Of a stretch of 57,756 nt of DNA, positions 9,010 through 17,055 are shown piece by piece. Below the pieces are notes generated by a model that did not search any database, was not told the origin of the DNA, and saw only the letters and a program-made list of their open reading frames with translations. Position 1 is the stretch's first letter. The number at the start of each line of letters is the position of its first letter. Position numbers and translations under genes: made by a program. The stretch lies in contig JABMPJ010000196.1 of NCBI GenBank assembly GCA_013203785.1, positions 1-57,756 on the forward strand, read 5' to 3'. This DNA is from Lentisphaerota bacterium. Its GTDB lineage: Bacteria; Verrucomicrobiota; Kiritimatiellia; UBA8416; JABMPJ01.

Positions 9010-9315
9010 CCGACCCAAGGTTCTCAAATGTACGTTTGAAAATGGCAATATCGCACTTCGTGTCTTGACAGTGAAAAGTGATGAAAGAGACGATGAGTGG
9101 GTCCGAAGTAACGTACACGCTGGAGCATGCTGGCAAGTTCTACCTCCCGCTGATCTACAGGCGCAGATTCAAGCACCTGCATAAATTCATCGCCTAATGA
9201 TGGCTATGTCATCGCAGATGAGAGAGTGGCTCGCAAAGGGGTGGGGCACTGCGTTCGCGAAAACGAACCGCCCTATACCGTTGTTGAATTCGAAGATAAC
9301 GAAAAAGGAGCGAAG
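9010..9315 (+). other. Gap holding possible toxin-antitoxin remnants
   Basis: No intact gene is seen. One frame near 9027-9100 reads N-I-A-L-R-V-L-T-V-K, and a frame from 9081 to 9197 reads V-T-Y-T-L-E-H-A-G-K-F-Y followed by unrelated residues; another frame then reads L-P-P-A-D-L-Q-A-Q-I-Q. The first looks like the end of a DUF4258-type toxin and the others like pieces of a YgiT/MqsA-type antitoxin with its Cys-rich middle lost. This is weak evidence from short matches. Confidence 0.25.
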
Positions 9316-9729
9316 ATGGTGAAGAGAGTTGTGATGGCTATCATAGCCGTATTCATAGCGTGGTCCGTGCTGGATGTTGTGATCCATGGGGTGATACTCA
9401 AGACCACATACGGGGAGACGGCGTCGTTGTGGCGTCCTGAGGGCGAGATGAAGATGGGGTTGATGTATGCCGTGGGTGCCGTGGGCGCCGCCGCATTTGT
9501 GGGATTGTATGCAGCCGTCGCAAAGCCGAAGTCTATTGCTGCCGGGCTGAAATACGGTCTTCTGTTCGGAATCGCGACCGGATTTCCAATGGGATTCGGG
9601 ACCTACTGCGTTATGCCTGTCCCTGTCTATCTGGCCGTCGTCTGGTTCTTGGGTAGCCTGGTCGAAACGCTGGTTGGGGGAGCTATCGTTGGGGCTATGA
9701 TCAAGCCCTCGGTCTCTTCGGATGCATAA
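9316..9729 (+). CDS. Small integral membrane protein of unknown function
   Basis: A 137-residue protein with four likely membrane helices (about 3-22, 42-62, 70-92 and 98-125) separated by short loops; one loop holds W-R-P-E-G-E-M-K. The start at 9316 is supported by AAAGGAG eight bases upstream, which is better than the longer frame beginning at 9226. I do not recognise the family. The small Cys-rich protein gene follows after 14 bases with a strong ribosome site, so the two are probably cotranscribed. The GAT/IAG pattern in the last helix suggests tight helix packing, but no function can be given. Confidence 0.7.
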   Translation: MVKRVVMAIIAVFIAWSVLDVVIHGVILKTTYGETASLWRPEGEMKMGLMYAVGAVGAAAFVGLYAAVAKPKSIAAGLKYGLLFGIATGFPMGFGTYCVMPVPVYLAVVWFLGSLVETLVGGAIVGAMIKPSVSSDA

Positions 9730-9743
9730 CAGAGGAGGATAAG

Positions 9744-9878
9744 ATGAGTTGGGCAACATTTGCTAAAGTGGTGTTACTGATCGTGATCTTTGTCTTTGTA
9801 AATACGTTTGTGAAATGCTTGCACGACATGAAGTGCACGGCCTGCAAGCAGGCGTGCCCGGTGGTGGCGACCCCATAA
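9744..9878 (+). CDS. 44-residue single-pass membrane protein with CxxCxxxC tail
   Basis: A short gene with a near-perfect AGAGGAGG ribosome site (9731-9738) and 45 codons including TAA. The product has one hydrophobic helix (about residues 6-24, rich in V, I, L and F) and a tail with four Cys (K-C-L-H, then C-T-A-C-K-Q-A-C-P). The CxxCxxxCP arrangement recalls a metal or Fe-S ligand set, or a thiol pair facing the periplasm, but nothing assigns it. It follows the four-helix protein by 14 bases and is followed by a strong hairpin. The strong ribosome site and the neat helix-plus-tail layout argue for a real gene. Confidence 0.6.
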   Translation: MSWATFAKVVLLIVIFVFVNTFVKCLHDMKCTACKQACPVVATP

Positions 9879-9903
9879 TGGGCCATCAGCGTTTGGCGCA
9901 TAG

Positions 9904-9937
9904 AGATAGGACCCCTTGTGGGCAAGGGGTTCTATCT
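9904..9937 (+). terminator. 15-bp hairpin after the small membrane protein genes
   Basis: AGATAGG-ACCCCTTG pairs with CAAGGGGT-TCTATCT around a TGGG loop, 15 bp with one G:T pair. The following bases are only mildly T-rich (GTCTC), so it may act as a processing or stability stem rather than a classical intrinsic terminator. Confidence 0.5.
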
Positions 9938-10018
9938 GTCTCGATTGGGTGTCACGCCGCAGGTGCTCGGTACGGCTTTGTCGCACGAGATTGGCGGCGT
10001 TCTGCTTGAGAGTACGCT

Positions 10019-10531
10019 ATGAAGCTTCAGGGAAGCGTGACGGTCAGCGGCCGGGAATATCGCAAGGGCGATGACATTCCGTGGCACTTGGTTTATCCCT
10101 TCTTCTTAGTCCATATGCTGATGTTCGGGGGCTCTGGTTTTCTAATGGCGTATACCGCTGCCCGTCCCGATATAGTCTTTATCTACTTGCACGGCGGCAT
10201 TGCGATTCTGGTCTACACAATCTTCTACTTGACCCTATTCGGTCGTGACGAAGTTAAATGGATGTTCATTAATGCAGGCCTTAGTATCGTCGGCATCTAT
10301 ACGCAGATCGGTTGGATATTGTCCCTGTTCGGCAAGGAGATCAGTGATTACCCTCTTTACGTACATGTGACCCCATTTTTATACTTCGTGCTCTACACCT
10401 TTCTCCTTCGGCATGCCGTTCTCGACATCACTCATTCGCGAGAAGACAGTGACAAGAAGCATCGTGTGGAGTTTGGTTACGTTGCCGTTCTGGTGTCAGC
10501 GTATGTCATTTCCTATTTTCTTAAGAAATGA
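10019..10531 (+). CDS. Four-helix membrane protein of unknown function
   Basis: A 170-residue protein. A polar N-terminus (about 25 residues, with DDIPWHL) precedes about five hydrophobic stretches: LVYPFFLVHMLMFGG, IVFIYLHGGIAILVYTIFYL, WMFINAGLSIVGIYTQIGW, LYVHVTPFLYFVLYTFLL and a last one ending in SYFLKK. Several His lie inside or near helices (H29 region, LHGG, YVHV, RHAV), a pattern seen in haem- or metal-binding membrane proteins, but no family match is recognised. A GAGAG lies nine bases before the ATG. It is not obviously coupled to its neighbours. Confidence 0.65.
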   Translation: MKLQGSVTVSGREYRKGDDIPWHLVYPFFLVHMLMFGGSGFLMAYTAARPDIVFIYLHGGIAILVYTIFYLTLFGRDEVKWMFINAGLSIVGIYTQIGWILSLFGKEISDYPLYVHVTPFLYFVLYTFLLRHAVLDITHSREDSDKKHRVEFGYVAVLVSAYVISYFLKK

Positions 10532-10637
10532 CTGTTGAAAAACGCGGAACAGCAAGGAGCCTACCATGGTCGAGCGGGGTAATCAGGACCAGCTCTGATC
10601 ATTGAAGGTAGCGATTGATGGCTACGTCTGTATCGGG

Positions 10638-10663
10638 ACGGACCGGTCCGCGGAACCGTTTTT
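10638..10663 (+). terminator. Possible intrinsic terminator after the four-helix membrane protein
   Basis: ACGG-A-CCG, loop GTCCG, CGG-AA-CCGT, followed directly by five T. The stem is short with an internal bulge, so this is a weak call. The rest of 10532-10806 shows no gene. Confidence 0.35.
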
Positions 10664-10806
10664 CAGTAAGGCGTGTGAAGGAAAGATGGCGGGGCGATGG
10701 ACGAATATGACAGAGTCTGGGTGCGGACAAAGCAGGGCGGCGTTCGGCTTGTAACCGCCGCGGTGTTTAAACGTTCAGAAAAGCACGAATAGGATGGGGT
10801 GGGGAC

Positions 10807-11235
10807 ATGAAGCAGCAGGGATGGTTGACTGTGGCGCTGTGTGTGTGGGCTGGTGCCGCCATGGCCCAGGATCCGATCACGACGGATCCAGACAAATACA
10901 CGATGACCTTTGAAAACGATCGTGTACGGGTACTGGAGTACCACGATAAACCCGGTGCCATCACGACACGGCATCGTCACCCTGATAGTATTGTCTATGC
11001 GTTGGGCCATTTCAAACGCAGGTTGATATTGGGTGGAGGAAAGACGGTAACCGTGGAGAAGCAGCAAGGCGAGGTCTACTGGGTGAAGGCGCAAGAGCAC
11101 ATCGGCTTGAATATTGGAACGAACGACACACACGTTCTGATCATCGAGCTGAAAGAGCCGCCAAAACAAGACGGCCGAGCGCGGCCCGAAGCATCTCCCG
11201 GAAACGGTATCCCCAAAGCCTCGCTTCAGGAGTGA
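10807..11235 (+). CDS. Exported cupin-domain protein
   Basis: A 142-residue protein with a classical signal peptide (K-Q-Q-G-W then a hydrophobic core ending A-M-A-Q, cleavage near residue 20). The mature part is one small cupin: YTMTFENDRVRVLEY, then T-R-H-R-H-P-D (two His of the metal site), V-Y-A-L, G-E-V-Y-W and a later E-H-I-G-L-N-I-G-T-N-D-T-H-V strand with the remaining His. Such one-cupin proteins bind a divalent metal, and substrates are mostly unknown. The ATG has GGGGTGGGG upstream. The C-terminus is a Pro/Gly/Arg-rich tail without clear fold. Confidence 0.75.
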   Translation: MKQQGWLTVALCVWAGAAMAQDPITTDPDKYTMTFENDRVRVLEYHDKPGAITTRHRHPDSIVYALGHFKRRLILGGGKTVTVEKQQGEVYWVKAQEHIGLNIGTNDTHVLIIELKEPPKQDGRARPEASPGNGIPKASLQE

Positions 11236-11294
11236 ACGTTCGCCACACAACATAGGGTATAGTATGACTGTGTTTTTGATGCGAGAGAGGAACG

Positions 11295-11660
11295 ATGAAA
11301 GCCAAGATGGGATCCATGTGCTCTGCGCTTGTGCTGGCGGTCGCCTTGCTGAAATCAATCACGACACCGGCCTGATCAAGCTCTCGATGACCCCTGAACT
11401 GGTGTCCGAGCCGACGTGGAAGGCGCACAGCGTCACCTACACAGATGAGAGGGGAAAGGAGCACGAGACCCATCTGGAACAGCCGTTCTTTCGCACTCGC
11501 TCAGTCAGCACGAGCATTACGATCTGCAACGGCGCCACAGTCGTTCTGGGTGGCGGTGCGGGCCCCTTTCTGCTCAACCGAGGCAAAGACAATATTCTGT
11601 ACATCTTCGTGAAGGCGCGGCTTGTGGATGTCCAAGGGAGACCCATCGAAGCCGGGGGCT
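11295..11660 (+). pseudogene. Frameshifted secretin C-terminal fragment with signal peptide
   Basis: An ATG at 11295 with GAGAGAGG upstream opens a signal-peptide-like frame (M-K-A-K-M-G then a hydrophobic core) that stops at TGA 11373-11375. From about 11345 a different frame reads D-T-G-L-I-K-L-S-M-T-P-E, then Q-P-F-F-R-T-R-S-V-S-T-S-I-T, then N-G-A-T-V-V-L-G-G, then N-I-L-Y-I-F-V-K-A-R-L-V-D-V-Q-G-R-P-I. This is the conserved end of type II/III secretins (T-x-V, V-x-L-G-G, L-I-F-V-T-A-x-L-V-D-x-x-G-R-P). One frameshift joins the two parts. The downstream gate and lip motifs (P-V-L-G-x-x-P) are absent. It is probably a decayed small secretin-domain gene. Confidence 0.55.
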
Positions 11661-11791
11661 TCCCTTGCGATTTGCCCGCCGCGCCCCTACGTTCATCCCA
11701 AACAATGGCGGTACGATCGCGCGTTGCCGCACTGGAGGGGCTCGAAGAGGAGCCGCTCCGTAATCGCGAGGCCAAGGAGTCCCATACCGCT

Positions 11792-12076
11792 ATGTCTAAG
11801 AGAGCAATCGCCACTGGCGTGGTACATCGTGTCCCACCGGATCTGAAAAAGGCCCTCACGGCTGATAGTGCAGCGCTAGCGCGATGGGAGGATATTACGC
11901 CGCTCGCGCGCAACGAGTGGATTTGCTGGATCGAGGACGCCAAGAAGCCTGAGACAAGGGGCAAGCGGATAGAGAGGATCTGTCCTGAGCTCAAAGAGGG
12001 CGTGCGGCGGCCTTGTTGCTGGCCCGGCTGCTCTCACCGAGAACGAACGGGCAAGCCGTCCCTCACGTCTGAATAG
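11792..12076 (+). CDS. YdeI/OmpD-associated family protein (short form)
   Basis: A 94-residue protein with the family core: V-P-x-D-L-x-x-A-L, A-R-W-E-D-I-T-P, N-E-W-I-x-W-I-E-D-A-K-K-P-E-T-R-x-K-R-I, and a Cys-rich end C-C-W-P-G-C-S-H-R. The role of this family is poorly known; one branch is linked to bacteriocin or peptide stress. The frame is open back to 11264 through a secretin remnant, but nothing in that extension belongs to this family, so I start at the ATG at 11792 (AAGGAG lies about 14 bases upstream, a loose spacing). A genuine fusion cannot be fully excluded. Confidence 0.65.
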   Translation: MSKRAIATGVVHRVPPDLKKALTADSAALARWEDITPLARNEWICWIEDAKKPETRGKRIERICPELKEGVRRPCCWPGCSHRERTGKPSLTSE

Positions 12077-12140
12077 CAGCCACTGTCTCAGGCCGAGTAA
12101 TCCTCTGGAGACTGCTTGCGCGCCGACCCGTATAGGATAC

Positions 12141-13235
12141 ATGCCGGATATGATGAATGAATCCATTTCACAGGGGGAGGCGTCCGGAGCTACCCCGCTT
12201 TCTGGGGAGACATTTTCAGCATGGCTGGCAGCGACTGTGCGGACGCTCGGTGGCCACTCGGCTGCGTGCCTCCATCTGGACAATCCCGTCCTATTGGAAC
12301 ATATCCGTGCGAACCACGAATTAAACAGGGCGTGGCTTGACAGTGGCCAGGCGGGCGAGATGGAGTATCTGTTCCGGCATGCGGCCATGAAGGACGATCT
12401 GCATGTTACACTTCCGTCCGCCCGTTCAGTGATCGTAGTGACGTTCCGGAACAAGTGGGGGCACCCGGACGCGGCTCATCCATTTCCCGTGCCCGCCCCC
12501 GGGGCTCCGGTTGGGTACATATCGGCCTATGCGAAAGAGCGTGACTATCACCATGTCGGCCAGGAGCTTCTGTCGGGCTTGGCGGCGGAGCTGGTGTCGC
12601 TGAGTGGTCGCGATGTGGGTTGGGCCATAGGGGTGGACACAAAACCTGTTTATGAGCGTCTGCTCGCCCTAACGGGTGGGCTGGGGGTGCAGGGCGGCAA
12701 CGACCTGCTTCGCACTCCCGAGCTGAATGTCCGGGTCTTCATAGGATGCTTGTTTGTGGATTGCCGACTGCCGGAGGTAATTCGTACACCTAAGATGCTG
12801 TTTCCCTGTGAAACCTGTCGGGCCTGCGTCAAGCGTTGCCCAACCGGGGCCCTAGAGTTCGGCAAGCCGATCGATGCCCGCAAATGTATCAGCTATCTCA
12901 CGATCGAAAAGCGGACCGTGTTGGACCGAGAGGATGGGGCCAAGATTGAGGATTGGCTCTTCGGTTGCGATTGGTGCACGACGGTTTGTCCTGTAGGGGA
13001 TGCTGCCGAGACCCGCATTCCCGTTGACCTTGAATGGCTCCTTAAGACGCCTGCCGCACGGGTGCGTAAAATTCTGGAGGGCACGGCCACGTCTTACGCC
13101 GGTGTCACGCAGCTGCGCAAGACGGCGGTGGTACTGCTCAAGAAGAATCCCTCGCCGCAAGCAGCGGCTTTGCTTGCCTGGGTGCGTGATCACAGCGGCA
13201 GCGAGGTCGTCCGCGCGCAGTTGATGGCCTGGTAG
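12141..13235 (+). CDS. queG: Epoxyqueuosine reductase
   Basis: A 364-residue cobalamin- and Fe-S-dependent enzyme that reduces epoxyqueuosine to queuosine in tRNA, the last step of Q synthesis. Two ferredoxin-type clusters are plain: C-E-T-C-R-A-C-V-K-R-C-P and, later, C-D-W-C-T-T-V-C-P. The N-terminal half has the QueG fold signatures (SARSVIVV, YAKERDYHHV, G-W-A-I-G-V-D-T-K-P). The C-terminal end (A-V-V-L-L-K-K-N-P to A-Q-L-M-A-W) resembles the short HEAT-like tail of many QueG proteins. AGGAT lies five bases before the ATG. queC lies 12 kb away on the other strand, so the pathway is present but dispersed. Confidence 0.9.
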   Translation: MPDMMNESISQGEASGATPLSGETFSAWLAATVRTLGGHSAACLHLDNPVLLEHIRANHELNRAWLDSGQAGEMEYLFRHAAMKDDLHVTLPSARSVIVVTFRNKWGHPDAAHPFPVPAPGAPVGYISAYAKERDYHHVGQELLSGLAAELVSLSGRDVGWAIGVDTKPVYERLLALTGGLGVQGGNDLLRTPELNVRVFIGCLFVDCRLPEVIRTPKMLFPCETCRACVKRCPTGALEFGKPIDARKCISYLTIEKRTVLDREDGAKIEDWLFGCDWCTTVCPVGDAAETRIPVDLEWLLKTPAARVRKILEGTATSYAGVTQLRKTAVVLLKKNPSPQAAALLAWVRDHSGSEVVRAQLMAW

Positions 13236-13286
13236 GTGGAGTATCAAGATGCACCCCCACCGTGAGCCCATCCTACTTTTGCATGT

Positions 13287-13300
13287 TGCCGATGTCGGCA
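13287..13300 (+). promoter_or_regulatory. Short palindrome upstream of the metal-efflux operon
   Basis: TGCCGA-TG-TCGGCA is a perfect 6+6 inverted repeat, 22 bases before the first gene of the efflux operon and just after a TTGCAT hexamer. It could be an operator for a metal-responsive repressor, but no regulator gene is adjacent. Confidence 0.25.
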
Positions 13301-13322
13301 GGATCTGGTACGGTTTCACCCA

Positions 13323-13760
13323 ATGAGAGTTGCAGGCAAAACTGTTAGAGTAGTGGCCGTGGCTTGGTTGAGCCTTGTGCTGCTCATCTCCGGTTGGGGC
13401 GGTATGGTGCTCTGTATTGGGGCCGATGGCCATATGGCGGTCGAGATGGCCCATGATGGGCACTGCCATGATACCGCTACGGAGCACAATGACGCCCATG
13501 CCTTGACTCTTGCGGCAGCGGCAGATGATTGCTGTGAGGCGTGTGTGGATGTCGCACTCTCCTCCAAAGCGGTATTGCAGAAGACTACATCGGTCAAGGC
13601 GGGTGGTCTGCTGCGTAATAACCTGCTACGAACGATGGCTGCGGCATGGCCGGTGACCGGTTCCTCCGATACACTAGCCAGCCGTTGCCTGCTTTCCCGA
13701 GGCGTGGCCCTGCCGGTCGCCGTCGCATTCAGACCACGGACTCTCGTCCTGCGTATCTGA
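13323..13760 (+). CDS. Exported Cys/His-rich protein heading the metal-efflux operon
   Basis: A 145-residue protein with an N-terminal hydrophobic export segment (about 9-31). The next part is rich in possible metal ligands: M-V-L-C, then H-M, H-D-G-H-C-H-D, H-N-D-A-H, then D-D-C-C-E-A-C. The last 60 residues are low in ligands. It occupies the position where small periplasmic metal-binding or sensor proteins often sit before cation-efflux genes. A role as a metal scavenger or sensor is inferred from position and composition, and no family is recognised. No good ribosome site precedes the ATG. A 128-base gap separates it from the CzcC-like gene. Confidence 0.6.
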   Translation: MRVAGKTVRVVAVAWLSLVLLISGWGGMVLCIGADGHMAVEMAHDGHCHDTATEHNDAHALTLAAAADDCCEACVDVALSSKAVLQKTTSVKAGGLLRNNLLRTMAAAWPVTGSSDTLASRCLLSRGVALPVAVAFRPRTLVLRI

Positions 13761-13888
13761 TCGACTCTCGTTCGCCTTTCCCTCCCCTCACACACACGGT
13801 CTCTCTGGGTGTGTCTTTGGTCGGGACCTCTTCCTTCTTAACCCCGCCGAATTGGCGGATCCACAGACGACAACACGATGGAGAACGA

Positions 13889-15262
13889 ATGAGACGAATC
13901 GCTATTCACCTGCCCTGGCTGGCGCTGGCTGTATGGTTAGGCGCGGGCTGCGCGTCTACGCAGCAATATGCCATTCTGCCTGCACCACGCTCCCTGGGCG
14001 CGCAGCATATGGGTGTCCACGAGACGGGGGATGAAGAGGGGCGCGGAACTACATCCGGGGATATGGGTGCTGTTGATCTGAACCGGGCCTTGGCTATGGC
14101 CCTGATGCATAGCCCGGCCTTGGCAGCCTACTCACATGACGTACGTGCCGCCGAGTCCCGCCTGTTGCAGGCGGGGCTGATGCGAAACCCCACGCTTGAA
14201 CTAGAGGTTGAGGAGGTCGATCGCGGAGGGACGGGGTTCGACAATGTTGAATCCACTGTGGCTGTTGGGCAGTGGATTGAGTTGGGTGGTAAGCGTCGCG
14301 GGCGGTCGCGTGTGGCCGAGGCAGAGGGTGAGCTGGCGGGCTGGGAGTACGAGCAGAAACGCCTCGAAGTCCTCAACACCACGGCGCGGCGTTTTGTTGG
14401 TGTCATGGCTGCGCAGCGCCGCGTTGAACTCTCCATCTCTATGGTCACTCTGTCGGAGAAGACGGCGCAGGCTGTCGGGGAGCGCGTCACGGCAGGTAAA
14501 GAGTCGCCACTACAGCGCTCTAAGGTTGTGGCCGAATTGGAGATGACACGCATCGGTTTGTTGGAGGCCAAGAGCGGTCTGGTTGTGGCGCGGAATAATC
14601 TGGCCGCTCAGTGGGGTGGTGCGGCCACATCTTTTGAGACCGTGGAGGGACGCCTGGACGTTACGCGAGTGGGTATACCCTCGCTGTCTCACCTCCAATC
14701 ATTGGTGCCACGGAGCCCGTCGCTGGCGCGGTGGGAATCTGAGACTCGATTGGCACGGGCCGCGCTAGCCGCGCAGAAGGCCGACGCCGTGCCTGATCTA
14801 AAGGCATCGTTGAGGTATGTCCACTATCGGGAAGACGAGACGGATGCCCTGGCTTTTGGCGTGGGCTTCGACCTACCTCTCTTCGACCGCAATCAGGGCC
14901 ACATTGCGGCGGCCAGGCACGTTCTTGCCCGCGTCGAGTCAGATCGCACGGCCACGGCGGTGGCCCTGCTGACAGAGTTGGCGGAGGCTCATGCCGCGCT
15001 AAGCGTGGCCGAGCGTAAGGTGATGGTCCTGCGGTCGAAAGTGGTACCCGCTATGCAGGAGGCCTTCGATGCCGCCCACGAAGGCTACCGGCAAGGCAAA
15101 TTCGGACTCCTCGACATGCTCGATGCCCAACGTGGGCTATTTGAAGCAGAGGGAGCCTTCGTGGATGGTTTGGAGGCCTACCATATGGCATGGCTGACGA
15201 TCCAACAACTTACCGGGACGACCAGTGAAGAGCTGACGATGATGAAAATGGAGAACCAATAA
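13889..15262 (+). CDS. CzcC/TolC-type outer-membrane efflux lipoprotein
   Basis: A 457-residue outer-membrane factor. The N-terminus has a hydrophobic segment ending L-G-A-G-C-A-S, an approximate lipobox. Two OEP repeats follow: LNRALAMALMHSPALAAY with long helices to about residue 230, then the second repeat (AALAAQKADAVPDLKASLRY, FGVGFDLPLFDRNQG) and a closing Y-R-Q-G-K-F-G-L-L-D-M-L-D-A-Q-R motif typical of CzcC. It provides the exit duct of a tripartite RND pump. The ATG at 13889 has GGAGAA upstream and gives a proper signal; an upstream extension to 13646 does not look like this family. The stop overlaps the next start by one base. Confidence 0.87.
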   Translation: MRRIAIHLPWLALAVWLGAGCASTQQYAILPAPRSLGAQHMGVHETGDEEGRGTTSGDMGAVDLNRALAMALMHSPALAAYSHDVRAAESRLLQAGLMRNPTLELEVEEVDRGGTGFDNVESTVAVGQWIELGGKRRGRSRVAEAEGELAGWEYEQKRLEVLNTTARRFVGVMAAQRRVELSISMVTLSEKTAQAVGERVTAGKESPLQRSKVVAELEMTRIGLLEAKSGLVVARNNLAAQWGGAATSFETVEGRLDVTRVGIPSLSHLQSLVPRSPSLARWESETRLARAALAAQKADAVPDLKASLRYVHYREDETDALAFGVGFDLPLFDRNQGHIAAARHVLARVESDRTATAVALLTELAEAHAALSVAERKVMVLRSKVVPAMQEAFDAAHEGYRQGKFGLLDMLDAQRGLFEAEGAFVDGLEAYHMAWLTIQQLTGTTSEELTMMKMENQ

Positions 15263-17016
15263 TGACTCTAGTACGATACATAACAAGAAAACGAGCTGGT
15301 GTCCTGCTTACGCTGAGCCTGATGCTGTTGTGGGGCTTTGGGCGAACCATCGGGGCCGAAGAAGGGGCCGCAGATGCGTGCTGTCCCGCTGATCACTCCG
15401 ATGGTGCCGACGCCGGAGCGGAGGGGCATGAGCACGGCCATGATGATCATGATAACGAGAGTGATGACCATACGGATGAAGAGGATCATGTAGGGCACGA
15501 TCATGCTGGACATGCGGATGAAGACAGGCATGCCGCTCACGGGGATGATGCTGGCGAGGACGAGCATGCTGGACATGATCATTCCTCCCACGAAGAGGAG
15601 GGGCTCAGACTGACCGCTGAGCAGCGCGAGCGTTTCGGTATCGTGATGGCTGCGGCCGAAGGCGGCGACCTTAGACAAGAGATTCGTCTTTCGGGTGAGA
15701 TTGTCTTTAACGAAGATCGTTTGGTCCACCTTGTGCCGCGCGCATCGGGCATCGCGATGGAGATTTTCAAGACACTGGGGGACCACGTTCGTATCGGCGA
15801 GACGATGGCACGTATCGACAGCGCTGAACTGGCCGCCGCGACACTGGACTATTTCGCCGCCGTAACAGAGGTGGGGTGCTGTCAGTTCGAACTGCCTCGA
15901 GCCCAAAGCATTAACGACAACGTCCTCACGATGTTGAAGTTGCTGAAGACATCACCCTCGGTCGAAGCACTGGGGGACTCGAATGTTGGCGAGATGGGGG
16001 ACAACGGCAGCCGTCTGATCTCATCCTATTCCGAGTATGTTCTCGCCAAGAAGGCTTATGAGCGGGAACGCTCACTCATGGCTAAGAAGATCACCAGCGA
16101 AGGCGAATTTCTGGCCGCCGAAAGCGCCTACGAGAAGGCGCAGGCTAGCTACTATGGCACACGCGATTCAGTCGCCTATGATGTAAGACAGACCTTACTT
16201 GAGGTTACTCGCGATCGTCAGTTGGCGGAATTCAAGGAGGAAACCGAGCGGCAGAGGCTGCTCCTGCTCGGATTGTCGGAGGCCGAAGTGGCGGGGCTGG
16301 GCCCCCTCCCGCAGGCCACGGCCGATACTCTCAAACCACCCGCCCACGAGTGTACCGATCCCAACTGCACCAACTGCGCGAAGCATGAAGCGGTCGTCGC
16401 ACCCCCGTCCAGTCGTTCCACCCCCGGCTGGTATGAGGTCAAAGCGCCATGCGACGGCGTGATCATTCAGAAACACCTGAGCCTGGGGGAGCATGTGGAT
16501 AACGAGACGGATATCTTCACCATTGTAGATACGGAGAGTGTGTGGGTGAATCTTACGGTGTATGCCAAGGATCTGGCGGCGATTCGCAAGGGACAGTCGG
16601 TCATGTTGCGGGCGGATCATGATGGTGCTGAGGGACACGGGACGATCGCCATGGTGACCCCTTTTGTGATGGAGTCAACGCGGTCGGCTACCGCGCGAGT
16701 GGAACTGGATAATCGTGATGGCAAATGGGTACCCGGAACCTTTGTGACCGGCTTTATCACGTCGTCCGAAGTCAACCTGCCCGTGGTGGTGTCGCGCCAG
16801 GCGGTGCAGAACATAGAGAGTCGCACGATCGTCTTTGTTGAACACGAGGGTGCTTTCGAAGCGACGCCCGTGACGCTCGGTCGGGCTGACCGGACCCACG
16901 TGGAGGTTGTGACCGGGCTTAAGCCGGGAACGCGCTATGTTGCAGAGGGGGCCTATCAGCTCAAGGCCACGGTGATCACGAGCAATCTCGGCTCACACGC
17001 CGGGCACGGGCACTAA
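15262..17016 (+). CDS. CzcB-type periplasmic adaptor of heavy-metal RND pump, His/Asp-rich
   Basis: A 584-residue membrane-fusion protein. A signal segment (about 12-32) is followed by an extreme His/Asp/Glu stretch (about 40-112; H-E-H-G-H-D-D-H-type repeats) likely to bind cations. Then come a barrel-sandwich hybrid half (QEIRLSGEIVFNEDRL, R-A-S-G-I), an unusually long helical hairpin (about 210-345), a small Cys-rich insert (C-T-D-P-N-C-T-N-C-A-K-H, about 365-378), the second lipoyl half (V-K-A-P-C-D-G-V-I), a beta-barrel and a membrane-proximal domain. It links the inner-membrane pump to the outer duct. Its start overlaps the CzcC-like stop (TAATG). Confidence 0.88.
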   Translation: MTLVRYITRKRAGVLLTLSLMLLWGFGRTIGAEEGAADACCPADHSDGADAGAEGHEHGHDDHDNESDDHTDEEDHVGHDHAGHADEDRHAAHGDDAGEDEHAGHDHSSHEEEGLRLTAEQRERFGIVMAAAEGGDLRQEIRLSGEIVFNEDRLVHLVPRASGIAMEIFKTLGDHVRIGETMARIDSAELAAATLDYFAAVTEVGCCQFELPRAQSINDNVLTMLKLLKTSPSVEALGDSNVGEMGDNGSRLISSYSEYVLAKKAYERERSLMAKKITSEGEFLAAESAYEKAQASYYGTRDSVAYDVRQTLLEVTRDRQLAEFKEETERQRLLLLGLSEAEVAGLGPLPQATADTLKPPAHECTDPNCTNCAKHEAVVAPPSSRSTPGWYEVKAPCDGVIIQKHLSLGEHVDNETDIFTIVDTESVWVNLTVYAKDLAAIRKGQSVMLRADHDGAEGHGTIAMVTPFVMESTRSATARVELDNRDGKWVPGTFVTGFITSSEVNLPVVVSRQAVQNIESRTIVFVEHEGAFEATPVTLGRADRTHVEVVTGLKPGTRYVAEGAYQLKATVITSNLGSHAGHGH

Positions 17017-17055
17017 CGAGACGAGAGCACGGCTCGAAACATGTGAGGAACCATT

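Noticed and set aside
10663-11358. A long minus-strand frame opposite the cupin gene.
   Set aside because: It is antisense to a gene with signal peptide, ribosome site and a clear fold, and its translation has no domain-like pattern.
11264-12076. A single 270-residue secretin-YdeI fusion protein.
   Set aside because: The secretin part has its own signal peptide in another frame and ends at its usual C-terminus. The YdeI-like part has its own ATG.
15420-15600. A possible tandem DNA repeat in the adaptor gene.
   Set aside because: The pattern comes from codons for His, Asp and Glu in a metal-binding stretch. It is not a regular repeat at the DNA level.
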